47,509 nucleotides of DNA from Hymenochaete sp. R1 (lineage: Eukaryota > Basidiomycota > Agaricomycetes > Hymenochaetales > Hymenochaetaceae). The stretch is taken from contig JAFREE010000181.1 of NCBI GenBank assembly GCA_019400425.1, positions 1 to 47,509 of the forward strand, written 5' to 3'. Under the pieces are notes generated by a model. That model searched no databases. It was not told where the DNA came from and saw only the letters and a program-made list of their open reading frames with translations. Below are positions 34,201-44,607 of the stretch, piece by piece; positions within the stretch are counted from its first letter, which is position 1; every line of letters starts with the position of its first letter. Both the position numbers and the translations under genes were made by a program.

Positions 34201-34755
34201 TCGACTTTGGTCACATTGCTGGTCATTGTTGAGGTCCAAAGATTGCTTTTTCCTTGTAAGTTGGTCGAGCATAGTGTCGAACATAACGGCTGTTTTGAGG
34301 GGAGTCTTTGTGATGTAATTAGTTGCGTACATAACCACTGCTTTTAGAGCTGTTCCAGATTGAAGACATGTAACATCGGTATTTGATCGCAGAAGGTACG
34401 ACAGAACTGGATTATAGGTGTTCATCATCGATTCCAATTTTTTTAGAATGACTACACTGTCTTCTGTAATTGTTGATTCCGGGTGAGTCGCTCTGGGGAA
34501 ACGGGCTTTGCACCTAGAGGAAGAATTGCGAGGATCCTTTCCGCACGAGAATCGAGCACACGTATGAAAGTTGCAGCGAGTAACAATTGAGTCAACGTGA
34601 GTTGGAAAGGATTGCCACCAAGATTTATTTTTGGAACAAGAGTGGCACAGGGGTCCGATACCTACGCCAACGCAAGGTCCGGCACACTTTGGAGGAACGG
34701 GATGCGGAAGGATCTGGACGGGATCATAGGCAGGAGGGTCGTGGTCGGCCTGGCG
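34201..34755 (-). pseudogene. Helitron Rep nuclease, zinc and tyrosine segment
   Basis: Continues in frame. A Cys/His-rich stretch (CHSCSKNKSWWQ, then RCNFHTCARFSCGKDP and RCKARFPR) is the usual zinc-binding insert of the Rep region. LSYLLRSNTDVTCLQSGTAL then VVMYATNYITKTPLK holds the paired catalytic tyrosines (Y-A-T-N-Y with the following T-K). Ends at TGA 34198-34200. Confidence 0.8.
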
Positions 34756-34758
34756 TCA

Positions 34759-35400
34759 AAGGACGTCCAGGGACAAACCAGTCATGAGATCCCCCGTATG
34801 ACACAACGTAAAGTAAGAAATGAGATCCTGTTGAAACTGACTGTCACTTGACAATAGCTTCTCCCGTATTTCTTCTAGCGGGGGCGCCCCTTCAATCCAG
34901 AGTAAAAGATGAAGATGGAGAGTCAGTCTACCTTGCTCTTTGACCGTTCCAAAGTAAGCAGAAGTCTTACCAAACAAACCGCCCTTTTCAGGTGATCCTT
35001 GGAGAGCATGCCAAATGAAAAGCTGTACCATGAGATGAAAGAAACGTGCAGCACCGACAGGGTTTTTAGCCACAATGGAATAACGAGTATTAGCATCGAG
35101 AGGTAGAGGATGAAAATACTCTTTAGTATCCGCGTAATAAAGTGAGATTGGATTTTTACCGTCCGGAGGCGTAATCGTTATGAACCATGTCGGAGCTCCT
35201 CTTGCGCAAATGACAGACCAGATCTGGCTTCTCAAAACCTTTTTCGACCCGACCGAGGCAAACACTGAGTTACTAACGAGATCCACATCACTCAGAAGCT
35301 GGAAGCAAGCCTGTTCTTCCGGAGTCTGGGCAGTGACTCGCTCACCGGCCTTCATTTGAGACACAATAGATGAGAGAACGGAAAGGTCAACGTTGGCAAG
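34759..35400 (-). pseudogene. Helitron Rep nuclease, HUH segment
   Basis: Same frame as the preceding part, after TGA 35401-35403. It shows Rep motif 1 as GAPTWFITITPPD and the HUH motif as GRLTLHLHLLLWIEG (His-Leu-His, metal binding), separated by a helix-rich segment including GAARFFHLMVQLFIWHAL. The segment ends at TGA 34756-34758, between the HUH motif and the catalytic tyrosines, so no complete nuclease can be translated from it. Confidence 0.85.
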
Positions 35401-35403
35401 TCA

Positions 35404-37479
35404 TTGAGAGATATCAACAAAGGAACTCCTTTTTGACATCAGATTGCCCCTCGTAACGCACTGTCGTATCTGGTAAAGATTAAAGCAAAGGATGATAAAC
35501 TCTCCATCGAGTTGGAAACATTTGTCATGGTAATAGAGAAGCCACTTAATCCATTCAGAATTAGATAAATGTGTGCCAACACCATGATGGTTACCAATAC
35601 CTCCGTAGCCATACGGGAATAGCCACGGATATGACTGAGTGAGGAGATGCTTGTTGTCAAACGTTCTGACCGGTTCGTCGCCTCTACTGACTCCCATGAC
35701 CACCTGACCTCTGATCAATGCTTGCATTGCAAAGGCCTTTAATGCGATGGGATCGGTTGAAGCTTGAGAGTAAGCATCATACGAGATACCGGTAATGGTG
35801 AAGGGAATTTCAATTTCGTCGCTCATCGAGCTCACACCTTCTTCAATAGCGGAATCGTGCACAGCAGTCGCGAGGTCATCTCGATTCCCTGGATCCATAG
35901 TCTGAGTCCACCTTGGTTGAACAGGGATCTCGTTATCAGAATAAGTATCAAGATTCTTGAGACTTATTTCTAGGTCAGCATACTCAGAATTGTTGAGCTT
36001 CAAAAAAGTAAGAATGTCGAAAACCTTATCTTTGCGAACTAGAAAGGGCATTCTGTCTAGTATATCAGTAGATGGGAACATTTCGCCAGTGAAACAGAAC
36101 ACGAAGATCTCTTTCAAGTCCTTTCTGGGCGGGGGAAGGATATTGTAAACTTTACGAACTGGAGATGGCACGAGAATGACATTACCTTTTGTCATGAGTC
36201 TACCAGACTTGGCCCTAATGCAGAATACATTGTGTTGATGTCTGGAAACAATCAATCGTTCAGCGTAGTTGACGTCGCGAAGAAAATCGGGAATGGGACC
36301 CAACCACAGACCCTTTGCGAGCGCAAGCGGCGGACAACGACCTTTTTTGATATGCGAGATGCATGTCAAGCATATGCCTCTACAAGACCGGTCCAAAACC
36401 GGCCCAGGCAAGGGTTGGATTGCATCGGCGGACGACATGCGAGGAGCGCGAGTGCATGGAGTTGTATCTGGAGAGTCATCAGAAAGAGGTGAGAGATCAA
36501 GATCTTGCAGGGATTCGAAGTTTACAACGTCTACAGCGGGTTGTAGCTGGCCGCATGCAGCGCACCCGCATTCTTCAATGTTACGTGGACTTATCGCGTT
36601 GCACCAATCGTTAATAAAGTCCTCCAAAAGATCGAAGTCCGGCTGTGAGAGGGGATATTCAAAATCGACGTCTGCTGCAGCCAATATGTTGAACACAGTC
36701 GAACAAGAAAAGATGATCCTACACGGAGAAAGCTCGTTAGATGGGATTCTTAGATCTTTCAAGGTATGAAATCGAGATTTTGAATTAATCAACGTTATGT
36801 TAAAGAAAGACACGATGGCCCTTAAACAAGGCAGAGTAAGGCGGGTGAGAAGTTGAGTAGGCAAGCCTTGGACAACCATAATGGACTCCCGCATTGGAAG
36901 ATCGTCTTCTATTTTTGTGATTCCACAAAAGGCAAACTGTTCGGTCTGTAGGTGATCTGCGACAGGGGTGGTAGAAAATTGAGACAAAAAAGTGTATGTG
37001 AAAGAAGAAGAGCACGGATTCAACGTGGTATGAAACCCATTTGCATTGAATACAAAGAGCAAATTGGAATATCGTGCGCGAAGGGAAAGAAGGTCATTCA
37101 ATATGATTTGTTTAGTGGGCCAAGCCCCGAAAGGACGAGCGTCACCGAGGAATGAATAAATTTGGAGGAGGTCTTGAATTTGAAACCGCCTCAAAACGGG
37201 GTCAGGAATGTCTCGGATGACAAGAGTAGACTCCATCGACATATGGGAGATATTGGCAGTCGAACGAGCACATTGGTCAAAAGTAAATGAATCCGAATCA
37301 AGAAACTCAGGAGCAGGGTGGATAAGATTTGCTTTTAAGTCTTTGAAAGAATGCAACCATTTCCTGGTTGCAGACGAGCTAGGCTCAGGTAATAACGGTG
37401 GTCCAGAACCACTAGACAAGACCTGAGTCTTGGGAGTGAGAAATCTCGTTCTCTTCGAAGTTTGTGGGGCGTCGGACAT
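35404..37479 (-). pseudogene. Helitron N-terminal part (DUF6570-like plus Helitron_like_N)
   Basis: 692 codons from the ATG (MSDAPQTSKRTRF) to the first TGA. A longer reading from an upstream GTG at 37521 is possible but less likely. Around residue 305 a Cys cluster (EECGCAACGQLQP) begins a DUF6570-like region, continued by CRGICLTCISHIKKGRC, then RLIVSRHQHNVFCIRAKSG and a FVFCFTG strand. Near the C-terminal end LLTQSYPWLFPYGYGGIGNH, then EWIKWLLYYHDKCFQ, is the usual start of the Helitron helicase-like N domain. This segment alone has no internal stop. Confidence 0.8.
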
Positions 37480-37813
37480 GTATAAAGCAAGTGGAATATG
37501 TAATGTGGAAGAAAGACGCACGACAAGGCAAAAGTATGCAGATGTCGAGAGGTTGAATATATATGAAATGTGGGCTCGTCAAAACAGGAGTCAGTACACA
37601 CGTTCTTGGCAGTCGGAACAGAACACACTGACTTTCAAAAACCGGAAAGGCATCACACCAGAACAGCCATATTCGGAGATATAAAGGGGCATAAGGCTTC
37701 AAAACTGACGCGTAAGGAACAAAATGTCTTTGATACATTAAGGAACAGAGAGAATAGAAATATGTAGAAAGTATTTCAGTTGGAATACATAAAGAAAGTA
37801 ATACAATATAAAT

Positions 37814-39606
37814 CTAAAGATCATCTAGTCCACCTTCACTTTGTGCGGAGTTGGCTGCGATGGACTTCCAAGCCGCCTCACCGCCACGATGGAGAAGTAC
37901 AACCCACATAATATTGAAAGAAATGTTGTGAGAGCCGTCTTTTTTGTCATAACGATTGCAGTGAAATCCGAACCAGATACAATCGCCCCGTTGAAACTCG
38001 TCATCTGGAGGGAGAAGAGGCAAGCACTCGTACGAAGTCTCAGAATCCAGCTGCATGTCCGTGGCACGACCATTGTACATAGGAACAGCACCTGATGCGG
38101 GGAGAGAGAAGACTGACCCACGTTTGGAGTGATCATAGGAAGCAGATTTTGCCAGCGATACAGGTTGGCTACGTTTCAGGGATTTGATCCCTCGCGACAT
38201 CCCCATATCACCTGAGATTTGTTAGAAAGTACGCAACAACAAGGACGAACGAACCTCTCGTAGTGAATTCCAAACCTCTATCATCAATCTGCGCCTTGAA
38301 GTCACCTTGATCCAAACCCCACTTGAATGCTACATACACTAAGGATTGAAGGCAATCCAGGGCGAGCGAGGGGAGGTGGACGTATATACTCTTCACATTT
38401 CGTCCATTGCCGCGAAGTTGAGTGAGGGAGGAATTGGCAATGCACCCGAGGGAGACAAATTCAGCCAACGTTCCAGGTGTTTTCTAATGAACGCTTTCGT
38501 CTATGAAATATTTGTGTATACCAACACAATCCGTGCCCTTCATTTGAACTTTACACATCTTGAGTGGGTCTGCCGTGATATAGTTTACGAGAGAACCGAC
38601 GGGTTTCAAGAAAAAAAGTTTACGATACAACCGACGGGTTTCAAGAAAAAAAGTTTACGATACAACCGACGGGTTTCAAGAAAAAAAGTTTATGATACAA
38701 CCTGAATGAAAACGAAAAGAAGACAATCATCAAGATAGTATGCAATGAAAATGTTGAAATGGGAAGACTCACTGATGGCGGACAGAAGTTTTAACAGGGT
38801 CCGACACATCTCGCAAGGAATCGCCCACGAAACATCCAATTTGCGAGTGAGCGTCATTGTTCCAGCTGACAAAGAGTCGCAAACTTGAGCGACGATAAGT
38901 AAATAGAGCAAATAACCGGATACGTAGAAGAAAAACGCATGGCAGAGGGAGGAGATGATCCTGGCATTCGTCGGGAGAATCGGAATAAAGGGAACGGTCC
39001 AACAACTTGGGATCCCAACAATCATCAATACCGGAGGATCTGAAGTGTATTATTTCCGGGAAAGAACATTGCGGTAACAAATGTGAACGACGGACCTGAC
39101 AGATAAAAGACGTTCCACAAAAGCCTTTTGCATGGGATCGTCAGGAAAAGACTGCTTGTACAGGACGGGTGGAGATGAGGAGAGCTCAGATTGTCTTGAG
39201 AAAAAAAATAAGAATGATAAAAAAATGTAAAGAGAAGGACGTGATCGTACACAAGAGGCGTAGGTGAAGTGTTTGAAGTGTTTATCAACCTTAAAAAACA
39301 GTGAGATATCAATGATAAGAAATAAGAAAAACTCACGATGAATCTTGAAGGGTTGCAGTGGACGCTCTATTCAACAACAAGCACGTTAGCGATGCATTTG
39401 TTGGAGATGACGGATCGTTAGCGACAACGAACCCTGAATCAGTGGAAGGTTGAGAGATGCTTCCAGACTCGAAAGGATTGGGCCTGTTAAGATCAAAAAC
39501 ATTGAAGTTCAACACAAGAAACCGATACATATGCAGTATGTAAGCGTTTGGACGCCGGCTCTTGTGAATCGGCTTCTTCGTGCTGTTTTTTGACTGGACG
39601 AACCAT
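37814..39606 (-). pseudogene. multi-exon basidiomycete hypothetical gene, disrupted by a tandem triplication
   Basis: A first exon (39529-39606) encodes VRPVKKQHEEADSQEPASK, basic. Later exons read SELSSSPPVLYKQSFPDDPM, QKAFVERLLSVR, then WDPKLLDRSLYSDSPDECQD and CVFLLRIRLFALFTYRRSSL, then AHSQIGCFVGDSLRDVSDPV. The C-terminal exon (37814 to about 38206) carries GDCIWFGFHCNRYDKKDG and IMWVVLLHRGGEAAWKSI. The order resembles a hypothetical family I associate with Agaricomycetes; its function is unknown. The exon following VRHQ continues LYHKLFFLKPVG and would run on through NYITADPLKMCKVQ, but two extra copies of a 35-bp unit (38596-38700) add 70 bp and shift the frame. Exon ends downstream of the repeat are uncertain. 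Confidence 0.55.
38596..38700. repeat. 35-bp tandem repeat, three units
   Basis: Three head-to-tail copies of CCGACGGGTTTCAAG plus 20 more bases, period 35; the third has one change (TTTACG to TTTATG). A degenerate partial unit (38583-38595) precedes them. Located inside what reads as an exon of the minus-strand gene. Confidence 0.93.
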
Positions 39607-40377
39607 GATGAAAAACTTAAGCACAAAAGTGGACTGAAGTGTAGATAGAAGGGTAGGATTGAGAAGTGGAAGATGGAGAATGAAATTGAGAGGAAAAAAC
39701 GCGACATATTTATAGACAAAAAAAACACAAGTTGTGGACGGAGAGCCAGTGCATAAGACGGATCACTGAACCAGGTTAATCACACGATCCATGTACCTCG
39801 ATGAATGACAGAGAGGAGCGCGGAACGATAAATTATCCGAAACAAGTCGGTGAAAAGCAATTAGACACAAAGGAGAAGACGTACCCGAGACACTTTCATT
39901 TTAGGACAGCATAGGAGAAGACGAGAGCCACCCCTTGTGCAGGAAAGTCCGCGAAGACGCACATGAAGATGGTAGTTAACAGCAGTCCAATGTGAAAAAA
40001 CACAAGACACATCGGAGCCGAGACCGAAGCGACGGACGTCCCCGACGTCGCGGGGCAAAATATCAGCAGTTCATAGACGATGAGACCTGTTGATGCTGGA
40101 AGACGGCAGCGGGAGAGGGGAGCGAGAAGCACGAGAAAGTGGTATATAATAGAGTCATTTGTTAAGAAAGAAAATGTTGGAAGACACTTATCGAAGCCCG
40201 CCATCATGCAGGAAAACTACAATATTAATAAAGCGTGTGAGTCATTTGCGAACATGGCAATTAAAGTGGAAGTAAAAGTGATACTGATTAGGCACGGAGC
40301 TGGAGAAATGACTGCAACAGTCACTTGGATCGAGCCATGAAGGTGGGGGACGTTGGAGCCTCGTGAAGGCTCTACAG
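39607..40377. other. intergenic region between divergent genes
   Basis: A minus-strand frame 39896-40207 (103 residues) is strongly hydrophobic (for example MCLVFFHIGLLLTTIFMCVF) and starts with two ATGs, but has no further support. Otherwise nothing is seen; probable shared promoter region. Confidence 0.35.
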
Positions 40378-41484
40378 GAAAGCAAATCAGACTGTGGTCT
40401 TATACGACACGCTGATTCCCGAACAGGCAGAAAAGCTGGTCGTACAGAAAGGAGGATCCCCAAGTGTCCATCGATTGTACGGAATCATGGACGGCAGCGA
40501 AGGAGAAAATAGCGAAGGACCAAACCTGACGGAAGCTATTTTCAAAATACAAGGTATAATCGGATCCGTTTCTTTTTTGTACCCAAATTGTAAGTAGGAC
40601 GCCGGCAGAGAACAAACAAAAAATAACTGACACGTATGTTTAGTGTAGCCAACGATCGGAACTTGAAGGGCGTTCCTGAACATTGGCTAACACTTACAGG
40701 CCTGAGCAGCGCGACGTTCGCCAAGAGCGTGGAGGCGATACTGGGCATCGAGGAGCTGTTCAAGCGCGAAATCGGGGAGCTTGGTATGGAGGAATGGAAG
40801 CCAGAATTAACAGGGGAGCACATAGCATTGACATTCACAACGAGAATGGCGACACAGGCCACTCAAAACTCAAACACAGGACATACAGTCAGCGAAGTCG
40901 AAATACCTGAAGGATTCGACCCCAACAACGCCATACGAAGATCGGAAAAGCTTGTGTTTTTGAAGGAAAACCGCATAGAGCTGTTAGATACAAGCATTGG
41001 CACGACACAAAGGGCGAAACCCAACAACTTCAAGTAAGGAGATATGGTAGACATCGAAGCAACGTTCATTGCCATTCCCATCGCAGGTGGACAACACCGA
41101 CTGAAAGCGGTAATGCGCACGCTCAACTTGCTAGACAAATCGATGTCTTGGGTGAGCAGCACAAAACGAATATTTCCAAATGTGCAACTCACCCTATATC
41201 AGGCTGCAACGATTCAAGGGCATGAAAAGACTGTACAAACTGTCATGGACGAAATGAAAGGAAAGTCAGTGAAGAGAAAAAGGATGGAGGAAATCGTTGC
41301 TTATCAGAAGTCATCGGAAGAACGTGTGGGTATGCCGCAAGTGAAGAAAGTCAAAGGTTTAGCCAGAAAGAGTCTTGATACGGAGGATAGCGAAATGGCG
41401 CCGCCCGGAGAGCCAGAAGACGGATCTGTTGAGCAGAGGAACAACGAAATTATGAACAGAATGAGGCATTTGTATGTTGAGTAG
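40378..41484 (+). pseudogene. hypothetical gene with one intron and an in-frame stop
   Basis: An exon starting near 40378 (possible acceptor CTACAG) reads KANQTVVLYDTLIPEQAEKL and runs to 40589, followed by a 59-nt intron (GTAAGT to TGTAG). The second exon from 40649 reads SNDRNLKGVPEHWLTLTGLS, FKREIGELGMEEWKPELTGE and so on. TAA at 41034-41036 interrupts KPNNFK; in the same frame GDMVDIEATFIAIPIAGGQH follows at once and continues to 41484. The strand-rich segment across the stop reads as one domain, so the TAA is a nonsense change rather than the end. Removing it as an intron (41033-41085, GTAAGG to CGCAG) would shift the frame. The true start codon was not found. Family not recognised beyond a basidiomycete hypothetical. 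Confidence 0.5.
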
Positions 41485-42538
41485 ATCATGGTAGTCGATG
41501 TAAAACACGAGTGTGAGAAGAAAGACAATGCGAGGGTGGTGCATGCTATAAGTGAAAGCGAGCAACAATTTGAGTCGGAAGCTCGAAAGAGCTGCAAGGC
41601 ATTACAAACTTCGCAAAAGAATTTTATTGTGGAAGAACACGACAGAGCAAGTTCCTTCGTTAAATAATGGCATTACAAATAAAAAGCATAAGTAGCGAAG
41701 GGAGAGGATGAAAACAAAGCACACGGTAAAGTAAGAGGAACACGGCGAGGAAGGACATGGTAGATGTGGGAAGGAAGAAGCAATAGCAATACATGCACAG
41801 CAGCGCCAGCCACAGATATGGCACAGTCGACGTTAAATGTCTAACAACGAAGGGCTGTCCTTGCGAGTATTCATGGATACACCTGAGACAAACACAGCGG
41901 CACGTGTGTTGAGAGAGAGAGTGGAAAAGGAAATGAATTGCTGAGGAATCATGGTAACGTAATAATATATGACAGAATGAGACATGCATTGGTAAGAACG
42001 AACGATCGAGGATGAATAGGGAGGACGGGCATGTGAAAGCTGCTGAGAAAGACAAAGTGAGACACGCTGAGCAAGCATGCTGTGCATGACTCTCTCACCC
42101 AGCCGAATTAGGAAGGAGTTTGCCCCCCCTCCTCATACTCCTCCTTTAGTGAAAACGATGAGCTGGACTATGTCCGTCATTGTAAACAATTCTTCAGATC
42201 AATGTAACATGTAATATGGCCCAGAGAAATTGTTACACAGTGGTCTACCGACCATGGGAAAGAACAATTGAGTACTTCAGTACAGTATTAATGCCAGCAA
42301 AAAAGTCGTGGCACATGTCAGCAACCGACTACAAGTGGCTAAGGGATTGGGCACCAGGTTGCACTACAACTTAGAGGGGAGAGGAGGTTTTGTATGAAAG
42401 AGATGAGATTTGGCTAAGGACTATAGTCGGGAAGAATAGACTATCTCCAAAACTGGGGAATTACATGCAAGGAGCTGTACATATTTATACTAAGTGAGAG
42501 TGAGTGCACAGACTAGGCTGAGCATGATGTCAGTGAAG
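41485..42538. other. intergenic region with repeat remnants
   Basis: 41485-42100 has no convincing gene. 42267-42289 is the inverted partner of 20510-20532. 42428-42530 contains the TATTTATACTAAG and GACTATCTCCAAAACTG segment shared (inverted) with 32001-32094. The region thus looks like the remains of an LTR or DNA element on the minus strand. Confidence 0.45.
42267..42289. repeat. 23-bp dispersed repeat segment (copy at 42.3 kb)
   Basis: Reverse complement matches 20510-20532 at 22 of 23 positions. Confidence 0.55.
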
Positions 42539-43023
42539 TGTCATGACCAGCTAGCCCCTTATGGCTACTCCGCTCTGCCCGAGACCTCCGGACCACCCAA
42601 CTCTGCTCTGTTACCTCAGGTTGCCAAGATTCCTCTGAACTCTGACATCACACCAACCCAGACCCTCATGCATTGTAACCATACTATCTCCGGACTTCCT
42701 CTTTCATCACCTCCGCTCTGCATCTCCGGACTCCCTGTTTTGTTACCTCCACTCTGCTCCGCACCCCCGGACCTCCGAATGTTTGGACTTCGTACCTCCA
42801 CTTTCTCAAACTCATGTAATACTCTTATGTAATATCCTCCAGTCGTATATAAACCATTCCCCCTTGTACCCTCGTACCTCAGCTTGAATATAGATTCATT
42901 TACACCCTTTACTACCTCTGAACTCACTGGTGCAACCCCTAGCTCGTTACCTCCGCCCTGTGTCCCACACGACCTCCGCCATTGCTGGTGGGCACTCCCC
43001 TGCACCTCCGACCGAGCCTGACA
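42539..43023 (+). mobile_element. probable LTR of a second retrotransposon family
   Basis: About 485 bp from TGTCATGACC to CCTGACA, with TG/CA ends, a TATA box (GTATATAAACC at about 42843) and many CTCCGGAC/CCTCCGC motifs. Directly followed by an ATG-led proline-rich frame as expected for the start of gag. Boundaries are by eye; no target duplication was identified. Confidence 0.55.
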
Positions 43024-43051
43024 GTATATTCAAGCTCTCCCCTGCCAGACG

Positions 43052-43199
43052 ATGGACCCCCCCTACCCCCACAGCATCAGCGAGTTTGAGTACGCTCTGA
43101 GGGTGCAAGACCAGCACCGCTGAAACACTCGATTCACCCAGGGAGGCCATCCCTACCAACACAGCACACCCACTCCTGGTCCCTCCATCTCCGTCCCAG
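43052..43199 (+). pseudogene. remnant gag-like start cut by an LTR
   Basis: ATG at 43052 begins MDPPYPHSISEFEYALRVQD, stopped by TGA at 43121-43123; the frame continues as proline/threonine-rich sequence to 43199, where LTR copy E begins. Too short to assign beyond its position after an LTR. Confidence 0.4.
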
Positions 43200-43655
43200 T
43201 GTTAGGGTCCAATCAAGATGTGATCAGGAGTCTGACAAATCAGGGTCACGTGACAACGACCTGAGGTTACAAGAGATCAGGCCTAAGCTCCGGCTTAGGT
43301 GTCTGATTAGACAGAGTTCGAGTAAGATATCCCACCTAGGGATAGTCTTATAAGACAGGAGAGACAAGACAGAATGTATTGACCGGAAGGGACAAAAGGT
43401 CAAATCTAGGGTACATGAGCTACAAAGTGAGGCCCTTATATAGGCCACTCGTCTACGAGGTTGTATACTAGTACAAGGGAAGAAACAGACACATAAGGAA
43501 GGTGCCTTACTAAGGCGCTGACTGATGCTGTGCACAGATCACATGTGATCATGTGCACGGAATGTCATAGAAATACAGAGAACAAGATGACAAAGAAAGG
43601 AAATGAAGTAATAGGGTACGCTTACCAAGCGTATGAACGGTGTTGAACCGTAGCA
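43200..43655 (-). mobile_element. LTR copy E, diverged
   Basis: 456 bp, TGTTAGGGTCC to CCGTAGCA on the plus strand, same family as copies A-D and F but with more differences and an altered end (TAGCA instead of TAACA). Flanks CCCAG and TTACC do not match, so it is either old or one end of a rearranged element. Confidence 0.85.
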
Positions 43656-43852
43656 TTACCCCCCTCTCAAGGTTCTGGTCCAATGGATCCAGAAATACAA
43701 TTTAAGAATGGAAGAAAAACAGAAAAAAAAACAAAGAAATGTGATCGGAAGAAGTGAAGAAGGAGAAGAACAAGTAAAATAAAATGAAGAGCAGGTGTAT
43801 GGTCATGAAGAAAAGAGCAGAAAAACGTCATCATCATCATCAACACCACCCT

Positions 43853-44602
43853 TCAGATCTCGAAGTCATCCTCCGACAGTTCTTCTTCAACAAACACATC
43901 CCCCTCACCTGGATTGGTGGGGCATTCGCGTGAATCACCTGGTTCAGAGGTAGGCTCAGGTTGGGTAGCCCACGGATCGGACAAGCGACTGGCTAAGTCA
44001 GCAGGTGGTGGTTCATAAGGATTACAATCAAAGGGAGTTAAGACTCTCAGACCTCCTTTGACGTACACATTCATGAGTGCCTGTTGACCAATACATGCTA
44101 TTGAGTAAGCCTGGGACCAGAGCTGCTGCTTGGCCTTTTTGAGACGAACAAGTTCGGACATTAGCTGCATCGTCGAGTCGCTTGCACTCCAGAAGATCTG
44201 GACCTGACTGTGGATAAGATCTGTTGGGTCATTGTCCTCCAAGTTGTCCACATTCAGCTTGCGCTCGTGAAACAGGTCAATGATGTCGAGATGAGGCCAC
44301 GTGGTTAGGATCTTGGAGAGACGGTCTGCACCTGCAATGACTGCAGCGCCAGCTGAATCTCAGTTTTGAAGTGGTGCTTCTGGGTGCTCAGAATGAGTGC
44401 AGCTGTTGCATGTCAGAGTTTTGGTGAGTTCTTGGACGTTGTCGCTGGTTTCTGGGCAGCAGTATGGGCTGGCCCCGGTTCTGACTCGATGAGTGTGCAT
44501 GTTGTAGTTGTGTTCGATCCTGGCTCTGGGCATTCTGGAGTTGAGCGGCTCGGATACATTGAGTGTTGAATTTGTGGCGGCAGAAAGCGTTACGGATGTC
44601 GT
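43853..44602 (-). pseudogene. unidentified ORF with in-frame stop, split from upstream part by LTR F
   Basis: The minus-strand frame from the LTR F junction reads SVTLSAATNSTLNVSEPLNS, PEAPLQN, TGA (44360-44362), DSAGAAVIAGADRLSKILTT, DIIDLFHERKLN and ends with an acidic tail GDVFVEEELSEDDFEI. The middle is helical (LVRLKKAKQQLWSQAYSIAC). It may be a gag-like or host hypothetical; I do not recognise it. Beyond LTR F, at 45072-45289, a minus-strand frame starting MLIFCISFIICSLILE (signal-like) lies 13 bp past the Gypsy pol stop; whether it belongs to the same gene is unclear. Confidence 0.35.
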
Positions 44603-44607
44603 GGTAT

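Larger units (their letters stand above)
27924..37479 (-). pseudogene. Helitron Rep-helicase-peptidase gene, interrupted and nonsense-mutated
   Basis: From the ATG at 37479 to the TAG-type end at 27924, discounting the composite element 30797-32553, LTR 28593-29049 and one copy of each 5-bp target duplication leaves 7332 nt, exactly 2444 codons in one frame. No intron or frameshift is needed. Premature stops: TGA at 35401, 34756, 34198, 30558, 29568 and 29280; TAA at 29190 (lower coordinates given). Domain order: DUF6570-like Cys-rich region, Helitron N-terminal domain, HUH nuclease, tyrosine motif, SF1 Pif1-type helicase, Cys/His peptidase-like domain. An intact product would nick and unwind DNA for rolling-circle transposition. 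Helitron ends (5' TC, 3' hairpin with CTRR) were not located. Sub-parts are listed separately. Confidence 0.85.

Noticed and set aside
35400..35404. Small introns hiding the TGA codons of the Helitron frame
   Set aside because: Conserved motifs and protein-like sequence continue in the same frame right through each TGA, and total length is an exact multiple of three without any intron.
37480..37521. Start of the Helitron protein at 37521
   Set aside because: That codon is GTG; the first ATG in frame is at 37479 and gives a sensible N-terminus.
38596..38700. CRISPR-like array
   Set aside because: Direct head-to-tail repeats without spacers in a eukaryotic genome.
41033..41085. Intron removing the TAA in the plus-strand gene at 40378-41484
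   Set aside because: The 53-nt candidate (GTAAGG to CGCAG) would move the downstream sequence out of the frame that reads as protein.
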